From Leptospiraceae bacterium (GTDB lineage Bacteria; Spirochaetota; Leptospiria; Leptospirales; Leptospiraceae), in NCBI GenBank assembly GCA_022402465.1, contig JAKRSH010000045.1, positions 1 to 64,000 of the forward strand: a stretch of 64,000 nt of DNA, given 5' to 3'. A program made the position numbers and the translations under genes. How positions within the stretch are numbered: the stretch's first letter is position 1; every line of letters starts with the position of its first letter. The notes beneath the pieces are model-generated. The model was not told the origin of the DNA, did not search any database, and worked only from the letters and a program-made list of their open reading frames with translations. Below are positions 56,651-64,000 of this stretch, in pieces.

Positions 56651-57786
56651 GCTAGTAATTCTCCACTTCCATATGGAAGAGATATAGTAAAACGAGTTAT
56701 ATCATCATAACTTTTTACAGAAATATTACCATTGTGTTCCTTTATGACACTATAAACAATCGATAAACCAAGACCTGTTCCATTGCTTTGTTTATTATTT
56801 GAAAAGAAAGGATCAAAAATTTTACTAATCACTGCGCTACTCATACCACCTGCGTTATCTTCTACAATAACGTGAATCATGTTCTTGGTCTTACGAACTT
56901 CAACTGTAATTTTACCTGAACGATAATCAAAGGCTTGCAATGAATTTCGAAATAGATTCAAGAAAACTCTTTCAATCTTAAATGGATTGAAAGGCATAAA
57001 GTAATTATTTTCAAAATTCAATTCCCAGACAATATTTTTACTCAAAACTGGATACAAACGAATGGCATTTTCATATGCTTTTTGTATGGTTTCGCAAATA
57101 TCACCTTGGCTTACTTTGAGTTTATCAGATTTTGCAAAGCTTATAATCTCATTGACTATAAGCGCTGCCTTCGTTAGATCAGTTCGCATCATCTCTAAAC
57201 GCTTTTCTATAAATTCAACACTACTTGTTTTTATACTTTTCTGGAGATTTTGAAGGGTTAGGCTAATTCCCGTTAAAGGATTATTTAGTTCATGGGCAAC
57301 TCCGGAAACTAATATTCCTATTGAAGCAAGATTTCTCATTCGAAGAGATTCTTCATCCTTTTCTTTGATGGAAGTAATGTCCGATATTTTCTCTACGAAA
57401 GAGCCTATTGTATTGTCTTTGTTTAATATGGGAAAAAAATCTAAGTAAAGATTTTGGGTTCTGTCTTTTTTCTTAAAGAGGATTTCTCTGCTAATCGAAT
57501 TTCGTTTGCCATTTTGTTTAATCGGAAAGCTAAGATTGATATCTATTTCTTCCTGAGTTTTCTGGATGGGGCAATAAGGACAGATTTCATCTCTTTTATA
57601 GATTGCTTCGTAGCATTTCTTAGAATCTAATTCTTCTCTGCTTAGATTGATGAAATCTATTGCTGTTTGATTGGCTTTGGCTATGTTAAAATCTGAAGAG
57701 ATTTGTAGTATAGGCTCTGTTATACCATCAAGAATTGACTCTAGATTTTCTATTTCGGAAGTTAGGTATTCAGTATTATCTTCCAT
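56647..57786 (-). CDS. PAS-domain sensor histidine kinase
   Basis: 379 residues, soluble. A PAS domain (about 12-130) contains a [16 protein letters not shown]-type Cys cluster (Cys58, Cys69, Cys72). The DHp helix has [14 protein letters not shown] (phospho-His165) and the ATPase has DNAGGM and GTGLGLSIV. The Cys trio could bind a metal or Fe-S cluster or act as a redox switch. It forms an operon with the REC-ATPase fusion. Confidence 0.92.
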   Translation of the reverse strand: MEDNTEYLTSEIENLESILDGITEPILQISSDFNIAKANQTAIDFINLSREELDSKKCYEAIYKRDEICPYCPIQKTQEEIDINLSFPIKQNGKRNSISREILFKKKDRTQNLYLDFFPILNKDNTIGSFVEKISDITSIKEKDEESLRMRNLASIGILVSGVAHELNNPLTGISLTLQNLQKSIKTSSVEFIEKRLEMMRTDLTKAALIVNEIISFAKSDKLKVSQGDICETIQKAYENAIRLYPVLSKNIVWELNFENNYFMPFNPFKIERVFLNLFRNSLQAFDYRSGKITVEVRKTKNMIHVIVEDNAGGMSSAVISKIFDPFFSNNKQSNGTGLGLSIVYSVIKEHNGNISVKSYDDITRFTISLPYGSGELLA

Positions 57787-57787
57787 T

Positions 57788-58552
57788 CTAATAATTAAGA
57801 GAATTTTTAAGGGAATTGATTCTTTTATTTTGGTTTGAATTCTCTGTTTGCTTCTGAAGTTGTAGAATTAAATTCAACTGGATCAAGGAATCTTGCAGTA
57901 GTTTTAGGTAGAAATTCTTCTTAAAACTATTGCGGCTTTTATTTATACCAGAGTTAGGAATAGCAGAGAGTGGATATAGATCGGAAGAAATGCCGTCTAG
58001 AGTATGTATCTCCAAATCATTGATGGTTTCATCCATAGGAGTTTCATCAATAATTTTTGTATAAGTTCTAGCAGTGGATCCTGTTTCTTCTATCTTAACT
58101 ATGTATTCAATTCGAGAAAGAACAGAACCATTGAACTCAAGTAAGATGGATTTTTCTTCAGAGCTTTTGATATTCAATCGATCTAATGGATCTTCTATAA
58201 CATTATAGCGAATAATCTTGATGCCTGTACGATTGGGGTATTCACCAAGGAAGCGGATTATTGTATTTGAAGGAAGGGTATGAATTTTAGGAAGAGCTAG
58301 AAGTTCTCGTGCTTTTTTTAGTCCCTCATAATGGGACCGTATGCTCTCATCCAACCTTTGTTCTTCTCGATCAGGAATTGGATCTGCAGAAAGGAGGGAT
58401 GCTTGAAACAAGCTAATGAGTATTAGCTTGTATACAGTCTTGGAAATGATGAATTGTCGAAAGAATTTATCAAAAAGGCAAAAGAAAGAAAAATTCCTAG
58501 ATTTATTCTGGCTTAGTTTCAGAAATAGGGGCTTTTGTTTCTTCTTTGGCAT
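57788..58552 (-). CDS. Exported protein of unknown function; start uncertain
   Basis: 254 residues from ATG 58552, which overlaps secG by 50 bp and gives a Lys-rich 34-residue leader before a hydrophobic signal ([19 protein letters not shown]). No ATG, GTG or TTG lies between the secG stop and that signal; an ATT at 58447 would fit as a start. The mature part (from DPIP) is a beta-rich domain with no family seen, then a Gln/Asn-rich helix. It ends just before the histidine kinase. Confidence 0.6.
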   Translation of the reverse strand: MPKKKQKPLFLKLSQNKSRNFSFFCLFDKFFRQFIISKTVYKLILISLFQASLLSADPIPDREEQRLDESIRSHYEGLKKARELLALPKIHTLPSNTIIRFLGEYPNRTGIKIIRYNVIEDPLDRLNIKSSEEKSILLEFNGSVLSRIEYIVKIEETGSTARTYTKIIDETPMDETINDLEIHTLDGISSDLYPLSAIPNSGINKSRNSFKKNFYLKLLQDSLIQLNLILQLQKQTENSNQNKRINSLKNSLNY

Positions 58553-58856
58553 CTACTTTTAGTTCCGGTGCAGCTTCAAACATTGCTGGATCATTTGTTG
58601 CTTCAGGAATGAGTTTGTCATCATTTTTTGCAAAAAGAAAGGAAAGAACAAGTGCCAAAATAATAAAAATAACTCCAGTCCAACGTGTGATCTTCGTCAT
58701 GACATCTGCACTGGATGCCCCAAATACCGAGGAAGAACCTCCACCAGTTAGCATTCCGCCAGAGGAACCCTTACTAGTCTGAACCATGACGAGAAATATC
58801 AAGAAAAGACAAGTAATACAAAAAATGACAAGAACTGAAGTTATTAAAAATCCCAT
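58503..58856 (-). CDS. secG: Preprotein translocase subunit SecG
   Basis: 117 residues. Two TM helices (about 3-25 and 55-75), with QTSKGSSGGMLTGGGSSSVFG between them, are typical of SecG. A Glu/Lys/Pro-rich C-terminal tail is variable. It assists SecYEG export. The order gap-pgk-tpiA-secG is a common bacterial block. Confidence 0.93.
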   Translation of the reverse strand: MGFLITSVLVIFCITCLFLIFLVMVQTSKGSSGGMLTGGGSSSVFGASSADVMTKITRWTGVIFIILALVLSFLFAKNDDKLIPEATNDPAMFEAAPELKVDAKEETKAPISETKPE

Positions 58857-58893
58857 AGTATTTCCAAATTATTTTATTTGAGTCACAAGACAA

Positions 58894-59643
58894 TCACAAT
58901 AGACCTAGGAAGGACTCAAGCTTTTGCGAAGCACCTCCCACAAGACCACCATCAATGTTCTTTTCGGCAAGTAAGCTTGCAATATTGTCAGGCTTCACAG
59001 AGCCACCGTAAAGTATAGGCATAGCCTCTGCTATTGTCTCTCCGCCAACAAATAGACCTGCGATTTCTTTGCGAAGGAAGGCATGGGCTTCCTCAGCAAT
59101 TTGAGGAGTTGCCGTCTTGCCCGTACCAATAGCCCAAACAGGTTCATAAGCAAGAACTAGATTTGCAAATAGGGAACTTGGAATATCTTTGAGACCTTCG
59201 TGAATTTGGGAACTCAATACTTCGAAGGTTCTACCCGATTCTCTTTCTGCTAAGGATTCACCTACACAATAAACCACTGTCCATTTTCTGTTCAGAAGGA
59301 AATTGATCTTTTCACGGCAAGAAGCATTGGTCTCTGCCAAAAATTGTCTGCGTTCTGAATGTCCAACTAATGCTAGTTTGATTCCAAGTTCTTCTGCTTG
59401 CACTGGAGACGTCTCACCCGTCATTGCAGTGAGTTCAGATGGGTAAAAATTCTGTAGTCCAACAGAAATTCCAGAGCCATCCAAAATTTCACTTACAGAT
59501 GGAAGATGTAGATGAGAGGGGAATACCCATACAGCTCTCTTGCCATCTTTTGGTTTGTCATTTTTGAGACCGCGCGAAAGCTTGGTTGCTTCCGCATGGC
59601 TTAAATTCATCTTCCAATTGCCTGCAATAATTACTGGTCTCAT
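58894..59643 (-). CDS. tpiA: Triosephosphate isomerase
   Basis: 249 residues. NWKMNLSHA, the catalytic His in VGHSERRQ, the catalytic Glu in [13 protein letters not shown], and GGSVKPDNI are all present. It interconverts DHAP and GAP. Overlaps the pgk stop by ATGA. Confidence 0.97.
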   Translation of the reverse strand: MRPVIIAGNWKMNLSHAEATKLSRGLKNDKPKDGKRAVWVFPSHLHLPSVSEILDGSGISVGLQNFYPSELTAMTGETSPVQAEELGIKLALVGHSERRQFLAETNASCREKINFLLNRKWTVVYCVGESLAERESGRTFEVLSSQIHEGLKDIPSSLFANLVLAYEPVWAIGTGKTATPQIAEEAHAFLRKEIAGLFVGGETIAEAMPILYGGSVKPDNIASLLAEKNIDGGLVGGASQKLESFLGLL

Positions 59644-60830
59644 TCTTTACCCTCGCTTAACAAAACTTTAACGCCTGGTAGAGTCTTGCCTTCTAGAAAT
59701 TCTAGGGAAGCTCCTCCGCCTGTAGAAATATGTGTGATCTTATCTGCAACCTTAGCTTTATTAACCGCTGCTATAGAATCACCTCCGCCAACAACTGTAA
59801 CCGCCTTGGACTTGGCAACAGCCTTAGCGATTTGTATGGTTCCATTTGCAAAAGGATCCATTTCAAAAACACCCATAGGTCCATTCCAAAGAATGGTATT
59901 CGCTTCTTTAATGATTTTCTCGTAATTGCTGATTGTCTTAGAACCTATGTCCATAGCCATCCAAGCATCTAAGATGCCCATCTTGTCTACAGACTTGGTC
60001 TTTGCTTTTTCAGAGAAAGAATCCGCGATAATATGATCCACAGGAAGTTGGAGATCTATGCCTTGCACCCCAGCTCTGTCTATCAATTGGTAGGCTTGGA
60101 CTTCATAGTCTTTCTCAAAGAGAGAATTGCCTATGGGAATGGCTCTTGACTTCAAAAAAGTATAGGACATCCCACCACCAATGAGAATGTGATCTACTTT
60201 CTCAATGAGGTTCTTAATAATTCCAATTTTACTAGAAACCTTAGATCCACCAATGATGGCAACAAAGGGCTTCTTGGGTCTAGACATAAGCGATGTTAGG
60301 GTCTCAACTTCTTTGCGCATCAAAAGTCCTGCAAAACAGGGAAGAATATGAGCGATTCCTTCGGTGGAAGCATGGGCTCTATGAGCTGCTCCAAAGGCAT
60401 CATTTACATATACCTCAGCAAGTTTTGCAAGGGATTCGGAGAACTTCTTCTCGTTCTCCTCTTCTTCCGCATGAAAACGAAGATTTTCTAAAAGAAGGAT
60501 TTCTCCATTGCCAAGTGCCTTAGAAGCCGATTCCACCTCAGCTCCAACAACCTTGTCTGAAAACTTCACAGATAAGCTTGTAAGTTTCTCTAGGGCATCA
60601 AATGCAGGCTTCATGGAGAATTCTGGATTGGGCTTGCCCTTAGGACGACCTAGGTGAGAGGCAATAATGATCTTAGCACCCTTCTTGGCTAGCAGTTCAA
60701 TGGTCGGTAGAGTCTTTTCAATTCGGGTTGTGTCCTTTGCAATTCCGTTCTCTATAGGAACATTGAAATCAACTCTTAAGAAGATTCTCTTTCCACTTAT
60801 GTCTTGGTCTTCAATTTTTGGAAGATTCAT
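59640..60830 (-). CDS. pgk: Phosphoglycerate kinase
   Basis: 396 residues. [54 protein letters not shown] and GGGDSIAAV are the standard PGK blocks. It makes ATP from 1,3-bisphosphoglycerate. Only 2 bp separate it from the gap stop. Confidence 0.97.
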   Translation of the reverse strand: MNLPKIEDQDISGKRIFLRVDFNVPIENGIAKDTTRIEKTLPTIELLAKKGAKIIIASHLGRPKGKPNPEFSMKPAFDALEKLTSLSVKFSDKVVGAEVESASKALGNGEILLLENLRFHAEEEENEKKFSESLAKLAEVYVNDAFGAAHRAHASTEGIAHILPCFAGLLMRKEVETLTSLMSRPKKPFVAIIGGSKVSSKIGIIKNLIEKVDHILIGGGMSYTFLKSRAIPIGNSLFEKDYEVQAYQLIDRAGVQGIDLQLPVDHIIADSFSEKAKTKSVDKMGILDAWMAMDIGSKTISNYEKIIKEANTILWNGPMGVFEMDPFANGTIQIAKAVAKSKAVTVVGGGDSIAAVNKAKVADKITHISTGGGASLEFLEGKTLPGVKVLLSEGKE

Positions 60831-60832
60831 TT

Positions 60833-61867
<1,035 letters not shown>

Positions 61868-61899
61868 CTAAGAGAGAAACTTTATCTGTAAACTGAGAT

Positions 61900-62442
61900 T
61901 CAAGGAGAAAAGCGACCGACAATTTGGTCCATAGGAATCGTTCCCAAAAAACGAGAATCCATGGCCTCATCCCTATTGTCAGCCAGTAGGAAAAAGTGAC
62001 CCTGAGGAACTCGGATTTCTGCCATGCTGTCTCTAGGTGTAAATTCTGCAGGCAGTGCTGGACGTTTGTCGGTATGTTGGATGGGATAAAGTTCAGGAGG
62101 GATGACTTCACCATTTCGGAACAATGTCTTATTTTCTAAACGGATTCTATCCCCAGGGCGACCGAGAATGCGAGCAAGTAGGTAGCCTGATTCTCTCTTG
62201 GCTAGAACGATTTCTCCTAAGGGAAGATCTTTAGGATTCTGCCATTTCTGCAAAAAGGCGGAGTCTCCCATTTTCAGACTGGGTTCCATAGTTGCTGTAG
62301 AAATCTCCACTGGTTCCCAGATAAAAGATCGAATCAATAAGGCCAAGAGTCCACCTAAGACTAGACCTATAGCAAGGATGGTAAAAATTTTTTTCTTAGA
62401 GATGCTTTGCTTTTTACGTTCGGGATTGTAGGCGGATGGCAT
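61900..62442 (-). CDS. Signal peptidase I homologue lacking catalytic residues
   Basis: 180 residues from ATG 62442 (a TTG at 62478 is possible). An N-terminal TM (about 20-38) precedes an S26-type domain. The nucleophile Ser of S-M-x-P is Thr51 (ATMEPSL, codon 62292-62290), and the general-base Lys, usually in YIKRVIGLPGD, is Ala90 (LLARILGRPGD, codon 62175-62173). The box GDNRDxSxDSR reads ADNRDEAMDSR, losing Gly and Ser. The fold and the GRPGD and DSR motifs are kept. It is probably not an active signal peptidase. It lies just upstream of gap on the same strand. Confidence 0.88.
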   Translation of the reverse strand: MPSAYNPERKKQSISKKKIFTILAIGLVLGGLLALLIRSFIWEPVEISTATMEPSLKMGDSAFLQKWQNPKDLPLGEIVLAKRESGYLLARILGRPGDRIRLENKTLFRNGEVIPPELYPIQHTDKRPALPAEFTPRDSMAEIRVPQGHFFLLADNRDEAMDSRFLGTIPMDQIVGRFSP

Positions 62443-62648
62443 ATTTTCCAGTTTTCCAATACGAGAAAAGAATTCCAACCAGAATCTACTGGCTTAGGGC
62501 ATACGCAGAGATGCTTGTTGGGATACTCTGGCTTGAAGCAGATAAGTCAGAGTTCTACAAGAAAAAAGGTATCCTAGGCGAGAAGAATGGGAGCACCATA
62601 CTCTAAGTTAATTTCTAGTTACTGATTGATTCTATTAGGGAAAAATGA

Positions 62649-62974
62649 AAGGAAACACTAGGACTCAAAGTATTTTTAAAAATTAACAGTAAAGGAGATT
62701 GGTTAGGTATATTTGAATTAGGAGATGGATATATACCTATTGGTTTTCAATACATTGAAAAATATATTTTAACAAGAAGTAATGAAGAAAATATACTATT
62801 AGATCATAACTGAAAAGAAGTACTGAGGTTTATTTCAAAAGATCAGTGGGCGTATGCATTTGTTAAAAAAAATATTTCATTACCTTAGATTTTGGAGATT
62901 TACCTATTTATATTTATCGTTACAGTAATTCTACTTCAAATTATAAATATTTTACACACAATTCTTCAGCAAAC
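62649..62974 (+). pseudogene. Decayed 5' part of the CsgG-like gene
   Basis: A coding-like frame opens at 62649 (after a TGA at 62646, no start codon) and runs KVFLKINSKGDW, then IFELGDGYIPIGFQYIEKYI, to a TGA at 62811, then continues FISKDQWAYAFV. After an 8-A run (62865-62872) the sense moves by one frame (YFITLDFGDLPIYIYRY) and runs without a stop into the ATG of the next gene. One extra A would join the frames. The rest of the gap (62479-62648) holds a 32-codon ATG frame at 62511 of unclear status and nothing else recognisable. Confidence 0.7.
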
Positions 62975-63784
62975 ATGAAGATACGAGTTGCATCTTCCCT
63001 CGAAGAAGTAAAGGCTCCCGTTGTTTCTTTGGTTGCGAATATTGGAACCTTGGGAATTTTCCCTGCGATCACTCGAACGTATGGTAGAGTTCAGTTTGAA
63101 CTCTACGACTCCTCCAAAAATAAAAGTATCCGAATCTTCAAATACCCAATTCAGCACAGAGAATTTAAGGGGACAACTTCTATTATTCTGGGATCATTCT
63201 TACCACTTTTCAGTGATAGATTTGATCATTCTACAAATGAGAGAAATTTTGCTATTATGCGAGTTGCCTTTCAGCAATTTGAAAATGATTTGATGCACGA
63301 ATTAGATAAAGATAAAACCCTATTAACTAAATTTACCTCAGAAACAGACAAGGTTTATGCGCTCATTCCAATTAAGAGTAAAACAATTTCAATAAAGTCA
63401 AGCGAAGAGAAGCTTCACTCAGCCCTCGAGTCCCAATTCGTTAAATCAGGGCTGAACTTGGTTGAAAGGAAAAAAATAGATGTTCTTCTTGAGGAAATTA
63501 AATTCTCGAGTACGGGCTTAACCGCTTCCAATCGAATTGAATTTGGTAAACTAAGCCAGGCTGATAGAGTGATCCTGGTGGAAGACTTAGTTATCAATGA
63601 AGGAAGGAATGCAAATAAAACAGAAATCAATTATTCCATTCGTTGTGTAGAGATTGAAACTGGCAAAATCATTTGGTCTAAAATCTCCAAATATACAAAC
63701 TCAGAGTCCAATTCTATTGACTGGCACATTGGTCTATCGGCTCGTGATATGATTTATCAATTGCAAACCAGCGGAGATATATGA
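62975..63784 (+). CDS. CsgG-like lipoprotein-type domain protein (possibly 5'-truncated)
   Basis: 269 residues from the first ATG after the decayed region. The last 130 residues resemble the CsgG/LpoB fold: LESQFVKSGLNLVERKKID, LLEEIKFSSTGL, FGKLSQADRVILVEDL and VEIETGKIIWSK. No signal peptide follows the ATG, as expected if the true N-terminus lies upstream in the broken part. It may be translated as a fragment or be non-functional. The stop overlaps the next start by ATGA. Confidence 0.65.
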   Translation: MKIRVASSLEEVKAPVVSLVANIGTLGIFPAITRTYGRVQFELYDSSKNKSIRIFKYPIQHREFKGTTSIILGSFLPLFSDRFDHSTNERNFAIMRVAFQQFENDLMHELDKDKTLLTKFTSETDKVYALIPIKSKTISIKSSEEKLHSALESQFVKSGLNLVERKKIDVLLEEIKFSSTGLTASNRIEFGKLSQADRVILVEDLVINEGRNANKTEINYSIRCVEIETGKIIWSKISKYTNSESNSIDWHIGLSARDMIYQLQTSGDI

Positions 63785-64000
63785 TCCTTCCGAATTTCCT
63801 ATTGGTGAAAAGTCTAAAAGTTCTATTGATATTTGTCTTTGCTTTAATGATTTCGGGTTGTTTCATGCACTATACTAATGAGATTCCACCTAATCAAATT
63901 CATGACGGTAAGGATAATAACTTAAGCAGGATACAACTTCCGATTAAGTTAAAATTAGATAGATCCAATGTTCCAAAATCAATCACTGTGGTTAGATCTG
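63781..64000 (+). CDS. Lipoprotein, N-terminal part (cut by window end)
   Basis: The ATG at 63781 overlaps the previous stop by ATGA; a GTG at 63805 opens a tighter signal peptide (VKSLKVLLIFVFALMISGC). The lipobox is MISGC and the mature part begins FMHYTNEIPP. The frame stays open to base 64000, so the gene continues beyond the window. Function unknown; it is probably co-transcribed with the CsgG-like gene. Confidence 0.7.
   Translation, partial: MILPNFLLVKSLKVLLIFVFALMISGCFMHYTNEIPPNQIHDGKDNNLSRIQLPIKLKLDRSNVPKSITVVRS

Noticed and set aside
61900-62442. Calling this gene lepB as the working signal peptidase I
   Set aside because: Ser and Lys of the catalytic dyad are Thr and Ala, so it should not be annotated as the active enzyme.
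62511-62609. 32-codon ATG frame between the lepB-like gene and the decayed gene
   Set aside because: Too short, no signal or domain, and lies in a degraded region; perhaps a remnant of the same broken gene, but not supportable as a gene.

Overview
The window is AT-rich DNA from a spirochaete of the family Leptospiraceae, most likely Leptospira. Four things point there. The 3' end of a 16S rRNA gene is followed at once by a terminator and protein genes, not by 23S; unlinked rRNA genes are known in Leptospira. Many lipoproteins have loose spirochaetal lipoboxes. There is a FlaA-family flagellar sheath protein and an OmpL47-type repeat protein. There are several exported proteins of unknown function. 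I cannot name the species. A cryptochrome-DASH gene and abundant sensory genes would suit an environmental rather than host-restricted strain, but that is inference.

Layout. 1-150: 16S end and terminator. 322-1740: DASS/SLC13 anion transporter. 2000-5502: tightly coupled operon of di-haem peroxidase, cupredoxin, c-type cytochrome and chemoreceptor, the most unusual set in the window. 5801-8415 (-): pseudouridine synthase, exported Tudor-like protein, acyltransferase. 8509-15012 (-): envelope cluster of OmpA-type propeller protein, single-TM protein, TPR protein, small Cys-rich lipoprotein and TonB-dependent receptor. 15092-21387: YbiT-type ABC-F, RdgB, STAS protein, ComF, OmpL47-like repeat protein, FlaA-like protein, DusA. 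22129-28789: large nine-repeat lipoprotein, TelA and its XpaC-like partner, cupin, Cys-rich small protein. Then tRNA(CAU), glutamine synthetase, a SpoIIE-type phosphatase, an LRR lipoprotein, cry-DASH, a cysteine desulfurase-like enzyme and TPR genes. 37187-41163: TPR, LolB-like lipoprotein and CapA operon.

41965-55677 is a long housekeeping run on the + strand: rpsF-ssb-rpsR-rplI-dnaB-aspS, then phoH-pgpH-like-ybeY-recO, then argS-cinA and an unknown gene. 55661-62442 (-) holds a two-component pair (histidine kinase plus a REC-ATPase fusion) and the gap-pgk-tpiA-secG glycolytic/secretion block, preceded by a signal peptidase I homologue that lacks its catalytic residues. The right edge contains a decayed 5' gene fragment, a CsgG-like C-terminal part and the start of a lipoprotein gene cut by the window end.

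Main points for a second look: the redox-chemoreceptor operon; the apparently inactive LepB; Phe in place of the adenylylated Tyr in GlnA; the OmpA-TonB envelope cluster; the REC-ATPase fusion; two exported proteins with no standard start codon beside their signal peptides; and the frameshifted gene at the right edge. No CRISPR array, prophage or insertion sequence was seen.
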